64,000 bases of DNA, from assembly GCF_026151205.1 (NCBI RefSeq), contig NC_087077.1, forward strand, positions 11,320,983-11,384,982. The letters run 5' to 3'. The translations under genes were made by a program, and so were the position numbers. The notes under the pieces were generated by a model. It ran no database searches. It saw only the letters and a program-made list of their open reading frames with translations, and was not told the DNA's origin. How positions within the stretch are numbered: position 1 is the stretch's first letter; the number at the start of each line of letters is the position of its first letter. The DNA comes from Bolinopsis microptera. Taxonomy: Eukaryota; Ctenophora; Tentaculata; Lobata; Bolinopsidae. Of the stretch, positions 33,093-44,400 are shown piece by piece.

Positions 33093-33812
33093 ATGTTAAA
33101 AATTGTTCGAGGCTACTCTCTCATGGCATCTATTCGATCAAATCTGTCATCTATAAAAGAAGAGATAGCTAAAAGTGGAAATTGTGAACGTGTGCGGTTA
33201 GTGGCTGTAAGTAAAACGAAACCTGCTGCTGACTTAGAGGTCGCCTATGAGGCTGGACAGAGGGTGTTTGGTGAGAATTACATTAATGAGCTGGTAGAGA
33301 AAAGTCATACTCTAGCCCATCTTGGTGACATCAAATTCCATTTTATCGGTAACTTACAAAAAAAGAACTGTCCAAAGTTAACTACTTGTAAAAATCTGTC
33401 TATTGTGGAAACAGTTGGCTCAGAAAAAGTAGCAAGAGCTTTGAACAATGGGTGGAAGAAAAATGGCGATGGTAGTACCCTGGACATTTTCATTCAAATT
33501 AATACAAGTCGAGAAGAACAAAAAAGTGGCTGTATGCCTGAAGAAACTATAAGCTTAGCTAACTTTGTCAAATCAGAATGTGATGTATTGAGTTTAAAAG
33601 GAGTTATGACGATTGGAGCATTTGGGTATGACTGGAGTCAAGGTGATAATCCTGATTTCATAGAGCTTCTCAAGTGTCACAAAGAACTGTGTGAACATTT
33701 TGGTCAGGATCTTGAAATCTCCATGGGCATGTCTGACGACTTCGGTAAAGCAATCGAGATGGGTAGTACCAATGTGAGAGTTGGCAGCAAGATATTTGGT
33801 GCTAGGAACTAA
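33093..33812 (+). CDS. PLPBP: Pyridoxal phosphate homeostasis protein (PROSC/YggS family)
   Basis: This single-exon frame encodes 239 aa from the ATG at 33093; a second ATG at 33123 gives 229 aa. It is a PLP-binding protein with an alanine-racemase-like barrel that keeps vitamin B6 cofactor levels in balance. The cofactor lysine lies in LVAVSKTKPA. Family blocks RVFGENYINEL, FHFIGNLQKKN, GVMTIGAFG and SMGMSDDFGKAIEMGSTNVR follow in order, ending VGSKIFGARN. The length is usual for bacteria and animals. The longer N-terminus (MLKIVRGYSL) could serve mitochondrial targeting as in some homologues, but is short. Vertebrate genes have several introns while this one has none, so a retrocopy origin or ancestral intron loss should be considered. 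Confidence 0.9.
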   Translation: MLKIVRGYSLMASIRSNLSSIKEEIAKSGNCERVRLVAVSKTKPAADLEVAYEAGQRVFGENYINELVEKSHTLAHLGDIKFHFIGNLQKKNCPKLTTCKNLSIVETVGSEKVARALNNGWKKNGDGSTLDIFIQINTSREEQKSGCMPEETISLANFVKSECDVLSLKGVMTIGAFGYDWSQGDNPDFIELLKCHKELCEHFGQDLEISMGMSDDFGKAIEMGSTNVRVGSKIFGARN

Positions 33813-34722
33813 TTTTAAAAACTGAGTTTGAATTGGACATGATACTTTTTTGGATGATGTTTATTGTTTAACTAGGTTATTTTACATCACTAATTTTTGT
33901 GATACTGTAAATTTCTGTGAGTGACCCTTACAAATCTTGAAAATTTGCAGGGATGTTTTTGCTGAGATACTTCAAATTGGAGTTTTAAATTATACAATAT
34001 TATATGTACGTACATTTAAATGAAATCAAAGATTCCTAAAAACGACTATGCCTTACTTGTCTTGCTAATTAATTATTAGTACACTGCAGTAAGAACACCT
34101 ATTCTGAATTCCGATCTAGGTTTCTTTAACCTGTACCTGTAATCAGCTCTACTGTTTAATCATCATGTTATTTTCTAGATTTGTCGTATCCAGTTTGTTT
34201 CGTTGCTCAAGCACATAATACATAGCATAATAAGCAAACATTTGATTTTTGATCAATGAATGCAATGAGTACTGAAACAGATTTAAGCTAAAATAAAAAT
34301 CACATATATAATATATTTCACGGTTCACAGATGACAAGTCAGACCAAAGTTGGTATACACACTTAGTTGCGCTGCTACATATTTTGGTTGTCTGATGTAA
34401 TATTCTAACGCAATATGAGTACACGTAAGTTTATTACTCTTGATTTTGTTAAGATTATCTATGTCAACTTCGTAAGATTTTATAGTCAGAAACGTAAGAT
34501 GATGTTTTAATTTCATGGTAATTTACCCTAAATATTCCTTCCATCTGGTTAGTGGTGATACTAGTGGGGAGGTGAACCATAATTGCATGCCACATAATAG
34601 CGATTAACAATCAGCTCCAGTAAAACCCCACACAAAAGTTACCGCATCAAGGTTGGAAACAAAGCTCACCACCCTCCTAGTATCCAGATCAGCAGCACTA
34701 CTTTAAATTAATATTACAATGT
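33813..34722. other. 3' flank of PLPBP, no gene seen
   Basis: AT-rich DNA with short chance frames only. Its last part is the apparent 5' leader of the TQT-motif gene, whose ATG is at 34719. Confidence 0.5.
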
Positions 34723-35389
34723 ATAAGGACACGTTCATTTGAGTTTGAGGATATTGGTAAATATAAGTGACCCTATTAAAAGGCACAGTGTAGTTGACTT
34801 GGTCACACTATGAAATGGTTAGGATAATCGTCTCATCCTCTAGGCTAACTTTGTCACATAACGATATCTTAATCAGGTGATAAGATATCGCTTAAATACG
34901 GCCGGCACGGAAATGGTTACATTGTCACACTATAAACATGTGACAGAGTAAATATGGACCCCTTGCTGCCGTTTTTGACCAAAATTTTGAGTGTCCAGTT
35001 GATTGGATGGGTACATATGACCATTACCTACATATTTGACGACTTTTTTCGTTAGATGGTGCACTCAGGTTTACTGTGTCACACATTTAAGAAAATATGT
35101 GAAGAATGTTTAGGGAACCCTGATAAGCAATGCTGAGTAGTGTAGGTTTATTTAATGGCCTGGAAGTGCTAGGAATTGTTATTATATCATATAGTCGCAA
35201 GGAATTAAAACACAGAAGGCACAGACAAGTTTACTTTGTCACATAATCTTGATGATATCTGAACATGTGTGAGATTGAACAAATAATGATATACCAGCTT
35301 AAACCCTTTGTATTTTTTTTTTATCTATACACTTATTTTACTTCGGTGTATTCCAACAGCCACAATGTTACACAAGTGCAACCAGCCAA

Positions 35390-35669
35390 TTACAGGAAGC
35401 CGAAGGATCTTTTTGGCCAGTGACGGTTAAGGTAGTGTGTACCATACTTTCTTCGTCCGAGACTTTGCTGCAATGTGCAGCTCCTCATTTAACCCTCACA
35501 CCCGATTTCTCGAGTATTCGGCTGAGTAGACCGGGGGGCTGCATAGACCACTCATGATCCTTAGCTGAACGTCGACGACGCTCACCCCACGACCAGGCAG
35601 TCAGTGGGTTTCGAACTCGTAACCTAACGATTGTAAGACAGGCGTTCTAACCAACTGCGCTACCTGGCC
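35390..35669 (-). repeat. tRNA-derived SINE
   Basis: On the minus strand the unit begins GGCCAGGTAGCGCAGTTGGT, a tRNA 5' half with an intact pol III A box. The B box GAGTTCGAAACC follows about 40 bp later. The anticodon-loop region (CTGTCTTACAATCG) is closest to tRNA-Val(UAC), but the acceptor stem is not closed by a matching 3' end. About 200 bp of non-tRNA body continues to about 35390. That body marks it as a SINE rather than a tRNA gene. It is nested in the TIR transposon. Confidence 0.75.
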
Positions 35670-36490
35670 GTACTATGGATCGAAAAACACTGCTAGTACC
35701 ATGCACCAGTCACATAAATCATTATCGGGTGGTAATATGTTAACAGTGTCACAATTAAACTACCGCAACATGGTCAAAAATAGGGTAATTTCGTCACAAA
35801 AAAATTATTATAACTCTGTCAGCTCCTTGCTGGCAAAATAACTAGTTTATCGAAATTTTGTTGATGATAAAGTTACATAGTATTCTAATAGAGGTATAGT
35901 TCTTCAAAGACATGTTTACTTTGTCACATCAGTTATTATAAGAGTTAGGTAATCGTCATCAGATTAACCGATCTTTTTCGTAGTATGGATCGATTAATAT
36001 AGGCAATAAAGCATCCTAATTCCTATGCCAATTTTAACACACTATCTTGATATTGTTGGGGCAGGAAAAGTTAATTTTGTCACATTTTTAGTGACTTAGA
36101 CAAATTTAACCTGAAATTGTTAAACTTGAGCTCTGATGTTCTGGACAATATTCTACCAATCGTTTCTGAAAGAATGTTGAATTCTAATACAGTTATAGAT
36201 AAATAGATCTTCAAAATAGGGGCAAGACATGTTTACTTTGTCACATCAGTTATTATTAGAATTAGGTAATCGTCATCACATTAACATGTATTCTTTTGTA
36301 GTTTGGATTGATTTATTTAGGTAATAAAGCAGCCTATGCTAATTTTTACACACTATCTTGAAATTGTTGGGGCAGGAAAAGGTAATTTTGTCACATTTTT
36401 AGTGACTTAGACAAATTTAACCTAAAATTGCTAAACTTGAGCTCTGATGTTCTGGACAATATTCTACCAATCGTTTCTGAAAGAGTATTG

Positions 36491-36620
36491 AATTCTAATA
36501 GAGTTATAGATCTTCAAAATAGGGGCAAGACATGTTTACTTTGTCACATCAGTTATAACTGATGTGACAAAGTAAACATGTCTTGCCCCTATTTTGAAGA
36601 TCTATAACTCTATTAGAATT
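36491..36620. repeat. Perfect palindrome, 65-bp arms
   Basis: 36491–36555 and 36556–36620 are exact inverted copies with no spacer, centred on AGTTATAACT. The arm contains the TTTGTCACA motif. It lies inside the TIR transposon and marks an inverted duplication of its internal block. Confidence 0.9.
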
Positions 36621-36690
36621 GTTAATGTGATGACGATTACCTAACTCTAATAATAAATTATTAGAGTTAGGTAATCGTCATCACATTAAC
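36621..36690. repeat. Second palindrome, 34-bp arms
   Basis: 36621–36654 pairs with 36657–36690 around a 2-bp centre (arm includes GATGACGATTACCTAACTC). It abuts the first palindrome, so the two together resemble a double foldback. Confidence 0.85.
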
Positions 36691-37696
36691 ATATATTTTT
36701 TGTAGTGTGGATTGATTTATTTAGGTAATAAGGCAGCATATGCTAATTTTTACACACTATCTTGAAATTTTTGGGCAGGAAAAGGTAATTTTGTCACATT
36801 TTTAGTGACTTTGACAAATTTAACCTAAAATTGTTAAACTTGAGCTTTGATGTTCTGGACAATATTCTACCAATTTTTTCTGAAAGAATGTTGAATTCTA
36901 ATAAAGTTATAGAATATATAGATCTTCAAAATAGGGGCAAGACATGTTTACTTTGTCACATCAGTTATTATAAGAGTTATTAAAGGAGACTATTTCATTA
37001 TATAATCATTGTTTTTAACCTATTTGCGATTTCGTATAATTTTTTGTGACAATGTAAACATCAACTGATCTTAACTTGCATCAACTACATTGTCATCATG
37101 TAAAGTTTTCCCGCCTTTCAAACCAAAATCAGATATAAATAATTCGCCCAAAATTTTAAATTCCATATATTGTGACAGAATTAACCTCATTTCCCAATAA
37201 CCAAGTGCCTGTATTAGCTAACTTTTCAAAGCAACATATTTAAGGGCTATGATTGGTACTCCGTACTTGGTAGATCAACCATCAAATACTGAGTAAAAAG
37301 GGTTTTGAGGACACATCACAGTAGAATAGAGGTATGGTATTCTGAGTGTGACAAAGTTACCTAAATATTGCCTTGTAACCGTTCAATCCGTGCCCTTTAA
37401 CCAATGTTGTATCATAATTGTTAGATTGACCTAATCTACTATGTTTCAGGCCAAGGAATGGTAATTAGACAACTGCAGTTAATTAAGTCACACAAAATGT
37501 GACATTTGATACATTTTAGTGCCTAACAACAATAGATTTTCTTTCTGAGCAGTGCATATGGGAGTATGGGTTATGTGGCTAATGTTCAGAACTTATGAAC
37601 GTGTTAGGTTAATAGGTGTCAAAATTAAGCCACTATCGTCAAAAACGCTATTATTTTTATTTACCAATATCCTCAAACTCATATGAACGTGTCCAT

Positions 37697-38032
37697 AAAG
37701 GAAAGACGCTCAAAAGCAGACACACCCAAGTGGACAGAGTAACAAGTCCAACATGCCAGACCACCAACACCCAAACAGACCAGGTGGACAGTTCAGACTG
37801 TGAAATAACACAGATCATTCCCGACAAACCAAACAGACTGCAACTGAAGTTCACCCAGCAGACTCAGACTGATTTAAGTGACAGTGAAGATGACTTGACT
37901 GACAGGAGTTTGTCTGAGTGTCTTCAGAGACGGTGTTCAACATTGTTGTTTTCACAGAAAACTCAGACTTCTAATGACCGGATTAGTTCAGGTTTATTTC
38001 ACACATCCACTGAATTTTCTGACCAGGCATAA
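37697..38032 (+). pseudogene. TQT-motif protein split from its start codon by a transposon
   Basis: A frame of 111 codons (112 with the stop) runs from the transposon's right edge to TAA. Removing the element and one ATAA copy joins ATG-TAT at 34719–34724 to this frame as M-Y-K-G-K-T-L-K, a protein of 113 aa with an in-frame stop just upstream (34704). The protein is polar and Ser/Thr-rich. It contains three TQT motifs (TNTQTDQ, QQTQTDL, QKTQTSN) plus HTQVD, the consensus for binding dynein light chain LC8. I do not recognise the family. In this haplotype it cannot use its own start codon, although an in-frame ATG inside the transposon end (37616) keeps a longer frame open. Confidence 0.55.
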
Positions 38033-38468
38033 TCTCATTAAATCCTAAACTTGATCAAACATACATTAAGACAAACAGTCTGATACTGTAAAATTCCGGT
38101 GCACCTTTTAACAAACATCAGCGAGCTTAAATTTACATTATGGTGTTGAACCGCATTAATTAATGTAGACGTATCCTTCAGAAGAAGAGCCCGCTCATCA
38201 TTCGTACGAAAATGTAGATCCTCTTGTGAGTTATCTTTCTGTTTAAACATGAAGTTGTAATATTATGGTATAAAACCTCCCTTTTATTTACAAGACGTGT
38301 ATTCGGTTTGACTTCTTACCTGTATGGAGTCAGACTGCAGATTTAGATTTTGTTTCCAGATAATTCTTATTCGTCTTATTATCCGAAAAGGAATTAAGAC
38401 AACAATCTGATATTTTCAATCTGATATTTCCAATCTGATATTTCCAATCTGATATTTTTAATATTCAG
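38033..38468. other. Stretch before the first visible TAB1 exon
   Basis: It holds a 14-bp tandem repeat (about 38403–38457, unit AATCTGATATTTTC, four copies) next to the TAB1 acceptor. The TAB1 start exon should lie here or further upstream but was not identified. Confidence 0.5.
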
Positions 38469-41400
38469 GAGCTCTTAAAGACGTGTTTGCTTAGTGGAAC
38501 AAGTAATCAAGTTAACCAGACATACAAAACAAACAGCAAGAGTCATGGTTATGAGGATACGTTCTTTAGATACAGCTTAGGTAAGATAATAAGGATTTAC
38601 CTGTTCGTAATATTATCTGCTACAACAAGTCCGAGCATGTTTTAAATTCTTGATTTTTTTCTCTGTGTAATCAGTAATGCGATTGCAATACCACGATCAT
38701 CCGACTGACTGTTTTGTTTAGCTAAGAGTTATTCAGAAGAACTTATATCACATAAAATTCCAAACATGAAGTTTTCAGGAAATGACTACTTCTACGCGGT
38801 GCTGGACGGACATGACGGTTCTGAGGTGGCCCACTTCTCACGTGATACTCTTGTTAAAGAGTTCTGTCGGAGCATTATGTTAGGTGAGAGGCCTCATTTG
38901 TATTTGTAGAACTATCAAAACAAGAGTTTTAACATCACACTTCCACACTGTACTATGTAGTATGTAGTTGAATCTCGCAAACAGCAGATTAAAAACTATT
39001 TTTTGTGAGACCGGCCAAATCCAGTTTCAATTTCTTAACTAGAAATAACTTCGAACAGGAAAACAGAACATAGCAGAAGTACTGGAGCACTGTATAAGTA
39101 ATGTAGACAAGCATCTGCACGAACGTATAATGCCACTTTTGGAGGAGCGGGCTGATATCAAAGTTAAAATTGCAGGAGTAAGTTTAGTTTAACTGGAAAG
39201 TCGTTGATCATTTAATTATGACTTGGCAGAGAATTTATTGTTTGAGGTGCCAAAGTTGAAAATTTGGTTAATTGTCGGAAATTTATGTAATTAAAAAAAC
39301 TAAAACTGACAATTTATCCTGTTTCAGACAAATAACTCGTACGAAGCATACCAAGCTTACCCTGACGAGATTCATCGGCTCGGGGAAATAGAGGACCAAA
39401 TAAAGGTGTGTGTAGCTAACTTAGGAATATTCTGAAAAAAGCTACATAACAGTGGTACAGTATGCATCTCCTCAGGCACAAACTATAATAGCATTTATTT
39501 TCCGTTCGGAACCCTATATTATCAAAACGGACAAAAAATAGAGCGGACAAAAACGGACAAAAACGGACAAAAAATAACAAAAATGGAAATAATATTTAGA
39601 TGCTTCCTCCTCCTCCTCAGTCTTCCTCAGTCATCCTCCTCCTCCTCCTGAGTCCTCCTCCTGGGTCCTCCTCCTGGGACCTCCTCCTCTTGGGTCCACC
39701 TCCTCTTCATCCTCCTCCTCTTCCTCCTCAGTCCTCAGTTCTCCTCCTCAGCTCAGTCCTCCTTCTCAGTCCTCCTCCTCATCCTTTTCCTCAGTCCTCC
39801 TCCTCAGTCCTGCCCAGTCCCCCTCCTCCTCCTATTCACTCCTCCTCCTCCTCCTCCTCCTCCTCCTCCTCCTCCTCCTCCTCCTCCTCAGTCCTCCTCC
39901 TCCTCAGTCCTCCTCCTTCTCAGTCCTCCTCCTCCTCCTCAGTCCTCCTCCTCCTCAGTCATCCTCCTCAGTCCTTCTCCTCCTCAGTCCTTCTCCTCTT
40001 CCTCCTCCTCCTCAGTCTTCCTCATATTCCTCAGTCCTCACCCAGTCACCCTCCTCCTCAGTCCTCCCCCAGTCACCCTCCTCCTCATCCTCATCCTCCT
40101 CATCAGTCCTCCTTCGCCTTCTCAGTCCTCCTCTTCAGTCCTCCTCCTCCTTTTCCTGGTTCCTCCTCCTCAGTCCGCATTCTCCTCCTCAGTCCTTCTC
40201 AGTCCTTTCCCCAGTCACCCTCCTCCTCATCCTCCTCATCAGTCCTCCTTCTCCTTAGTCCTCCTCCTCAGTCCTCCTCCTCCTCCTCCTGGATCCCTCT
40301 TCTCCTCCTCAGTCCTTCTCCTCCTCCGCAGTTATCCACCTCCTCCTCCTTCTCCTCCTGGGTCCTCCTCCTCCTGCTCACCAGTCCTCCTCCTCAGTCC
40401 TCCTCATCCTCTTCATCCACTTACTTCTCCTTCTCATCAGTCCTCATCAGTCCTCCTCCTCCCAAGTCATCCTCCTCCTCCTGGGGCCTTTTCCTGTGTC
40501 CTCCTCCTCCTGGGTCCTCCTCCTCAGTCCTCCTCCTCTTCCTTCTCCTCAGTCCTTCTCCTCCTCAGTCCTTCTCCTCTTCCTCCTCCTCAGTCTTCCT
40601 CCTCCTCAATCCTTTCCCCAGTCACCCTCCTCCTCATCCTCATCCTCCTCATCAGTCCTCCTTCTCCTTCTCAGTCCTCCTTCTCAGTCCTCCTCCTCCT
40701 CTTCTTCCTGGTTCCTCCTCCTGGGTCCTCCTTCTCCTCCTCAGTCCTCCTCCTCTTCCTCCTCCTCCTGGGTCCTCCTGATCCTCCTCAGTCTTCTTTC
40801 TCCTTCTACTCCTCAGTCCTCCTCCTCCTCAATCCTCCTCTTCCTCCTAAGTCCTCCCCTCCTCAGTCCTCCTAAGTCCTCCCATTCTCAGTCCTCCTCC
40901 TCATCAGTCCTCTTCACCAGTCCTCCTCCTCAGTCCTCCTTATCCTCATCCTTCATCTCCTTCCTTCATCTCCTTTCTCCTCCTCATCCTCCTCATACAC
41001 CTCCTCCTCATCAGTCCTCCTCCTCACTGCTCACTCCTTCTCCTCCTCCTCCTCCTCCTCCTCCTCGTCCTTAGTCCTCTTTATCAGTCCTCATCAGTCC
41101 TCATCACTCATCAGTCCTCCTCCTCCCCAGTCCTCCTTTTGGTGCCTTTTCCTGGGTCCTCCTCCTGGGTCCTCCTCCTCTTGGGTCCTCCTCCTCTTGG
41201 GTCCTCCTCCTCATCCTTCTCCTTAGTCCTCCTCCTCCTCAGTCCTCCTCTTGAGTCCTTCTTCTCCTCCTCCTCCTATTCATTCCTCCTCCTCAGTTCT
41301 CCTTCTCAGTCTCACTCCTCCTTCTCAGTCCTCCTCCTCCTCTTCTTCCTGGTTCCTCCTCTTGGGTCCTCCTTCTCCTCCTCAGTCCTCCTCCTCTTCC

Positions 41401-44400
41401 TCCTCTTCCTGGGTCCTCCTGATCCTCCTCAGTCTTCTTCCTCCTTCTACTCCTCAGTCCTCCTCCTGCTCAATCCTCCTCTTCCTCCTAAGTCCTCCCC
41501 TCCTCAGTCCTCCTAAGTCCTCCCCTTCTCAGTCCTCCTCCTCATCAGTCCTCTTCACCAGTCCTCCTCCTCAGTCCTCCTTATCCTCATCCTTTATCTC
41601 CTTTCTCCTCCTCATCCTCCTCAGATCATACACCTCCTTCTCCTCATCAGTCCTCCTCCTCACTGCTCACTCCTTCTCCTCCTCCTCCTCGTCCTTAGTC
41701 CTCTTTATCAGTCCTCATCAGTCCTCATCGGTCCTCCTCCTCCCCAGTCCTCCTCATGGGGCCTTTTCCTGGGTCCTCCTCCTCTTGGGTCCTCCTCCTC
41801 TTGAGTCCTTCTTCTCCTCCTCCTATTCATTCCTCCTCCTCAGTTCTCCTTCTCAGTCTCACTCCTCCTCAGCCCCCCTCCTCTCCCTCCTCAGTCCCCC
41901 TACTCAGTCCCCCCTCCTCCTTTTCCTCTCTTTCATCTCTCAATAATTTGTTCAATTTATAATTATTGTTGGTATTATTGTTAACATAATTTATTGTTAT
42001 ATATACTAAAATGTTTTTAAGCGCATTTGAGTCTGACTCAAAATGTGCTCAAGAATCTTTGTGTTTAACAAAGTTTTACTCTCCAGTAATAAAACTTTTC
42101 ATCCCTTTTTATGTTATTAAAAAATGTGTAGACTATTCTTTGTGCCTAATTGAAGATTAAAAGTTTGAGAAAGGACCATGGTCATTAACCGGGCTACTCA
42201 TTTCTGCAGATAGCCTGTTACAAATTGTGGAGAAAATTTAAATCAAAAGTTACAATTTTTGTCCGTTTTTGTCCGTTTTTGTCCGTTTGGCAGCTATATT
42301 TTCAAAACGGACAAAAATTAACGGACAAAAACGGACAAAAACGGACAAAAAATAACATGATCCCCCCCCCCTTATAAATTCTTAAAATCCTCTTCACGGT
42401 AATTCTTTTACAAAATTCACTTCACACCGTTTCCACAGTACACACAGTAAGTTGTAGCTGAGATAAAGTTTAATATCCTCAGGGCGGAACAACGGTTGCA
42501 GTAGCAGTTATACATGAGAACACGCTGTATGTAGCTAACGTTGGAGACTCTCGTGTAATCCTCTGTACCTACGTTCCTGGAACTGATTCTAATGTTGAGT
42601 TTAAGGTTTGTATAATACGTTCTTATTATTTGAGTGAGATTGATTGGAACAATTTAATTTGAACGTACGTTACTTAAATTTACACTAAAATAGGCTATAA
42701 TTTAAACTTCTTGACCACGTGATTCGCAGATTGATCAGCTGACAGAAGACCACACGACAGCTAACGATAACGAACTAGACCGTCTCTCCCAGCTGGGACT
42801 CAACAGACAGCAGATACAAACCAAGCGTCGTGTGGGTTCCATGGAGACCACACGGTCTATCGGAGATTTTGCTGTTAAATGGGGCTACAAGGACTTCGAT
42901 ATTTTGAGGTGGGGGTTACTCCATAACTCATCAAATTTGATTGTAAAAAAAAAAGAAAAAAAAGTATAAAATGTTTGGCTTAATTCAAAATAACTAATAA
43001 AATAATAAGTATAATCATATTATATAAACACGCATTTTTCTCCCTCTAAAAAAATCAAGCCATAACTGATTAACTTAATCAAGTTCATTAAAAAGCCTAG
43101 ATCAGCTTAAATAAATTAACTGCCCGAAATGTTTCTGCAAACTTATTCACACTGCATACCAGAGTAACCAATGAAGTCACCAGAGCTCTTGCAGACACAA
43201 ACTTTTGGTACCCCCTCCTGTATCTGGATAATGGTTGTGCCAAGGTCTACCCACCCGCTGTGTCCCTCGTCGTTTGTGATTTGACACTTGTGAGGGCAGA
43301 ACATGAATGTGCAGAAAGTAACATCTCCACTGTCGCACCCACAATTGTTGCAACCGTCATTGAAGCTTCCTCCATAAGCCCGCATGGTGCGTCCATCTGG
43401 TCCAGCATAAAGACAAGGTGCACAGAGCATCTTGGTGCAGGCAACTTGTCCGTTCAGACCACATCTGCAGTCGTTGCAGCTATCTTTGAAGGAATCTCCT
43501 AGATTGTACAGAGCACCTTTGTAGAAGCAGATAGGTGGATGAGGTTCACTGTCAGCAGCAGGTTTAGCTTGTCCTAGAGTTAGGAGTAGTAAGCCTGCTA
43601 ATAGCATCAGGGTTGTTTTCATCTTCAACCGAACTTGCTAAAGGTGGAGGTTATTAAGTACAATTATATTAATTATGTAATCAGAATCACGATGGTTTAA
43701 CAATATTGTCCAATCTGAGTAAGAACAAAAAAGTGTCATGAGAATGGAACATGATCACGAACATTTTTACACAACATTTTTACCACGACTCATAACATAA
43801 TGCCTCCAAAAAGAAATGAACGCAAAGGAATCATACAAAATAAAATGAACTGAAGTAAAAGCGAAAAAACCCCTCTCCCTGACTCTGCAATGAATGCGAA
43901 GAGAGGGCCACTGAATGAGCATCTCACTGAGTGAACACTGTATTAAATAGCTGGCGGTGGCGTGACTTAACATTCAAACCGGATGATTACTTCAGTGCTG
44001 ACCGGTTCTCACAAAATTACAACAGCCAATCTACCTCACGAAACCACGTTCTCCAATTTGCAAACCGTATTATCAGAGCGATGATAATTCAATCCCGTCC
44101 TCGCTGTAAGACCTAGGTCACTGTATAATTTTCTGTGCGTCATGCTGACTGATCCCATTGGACTTGATTTAACTTTATCAGCTCTTACTTCATTTAAAAC
44201 CACTCAGAATTTCTCTGAACCAGCTTGAATATCAATATGTTTTGCACGATATGCTGAAAATAGAAATTTAAGATGAGCTGCAAATTACGTTCTGATTCAA
44301 CCAAGGGTCGAACAGACTGTCGCCTGATAAATAGATTACAAAAGATATTACAAAATAAGATTCGATGTTAAAGTTGATTAGGAAACGAATGCAGGAAAAA

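Larger units (their letters stand above)
34727..37694. mobile_element. Non-autonomous TIR transposon, copy 2 (2968 bp), with TTTGTCACA array
   Basis: Inverted ends of about 38 bp start GGACACGTTCAT and continue GAGTTTGAGGATATTGGTAA. The flanking duplication is ATAA (34723–34726 and 37695–37698). The first 11 bp and the 4-bp duplication match the element at 26486–28085. No transposase is present. At least fifteen TTTGTCACA-like motifs occur in both orientations. Inside are tandem blocks of about 310 bp (AGTGACTTAGACAAATTTAA near 36090 and 36400, more diverged near 36805), two large palindromes and a tRNA-derived SINE. Confidence 0.85.

Noticed and set aside
35600-35669. A functional tRNA-Val gene on the minus strand
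   Set aside because: The 3' acceptor half does not pair properly and a long SINE body follows, so it is a SINE head, not a tRNA gene.
38403-38457. CRISPR-like short repeats
   Set aside because: A 14-bp direct tandem repeat without spacers in an animal gene region; the other tandem arrays in the window also lack spacers.
39600-41962. Several long Ser/Pro/Leu-rich open frames (up to 393 codons)
   Set aside because: They follow the TCC/CAGTCC repeat, switch frame with repeat slips and lie in a TAB1 intron. The low complexity explains the openness.
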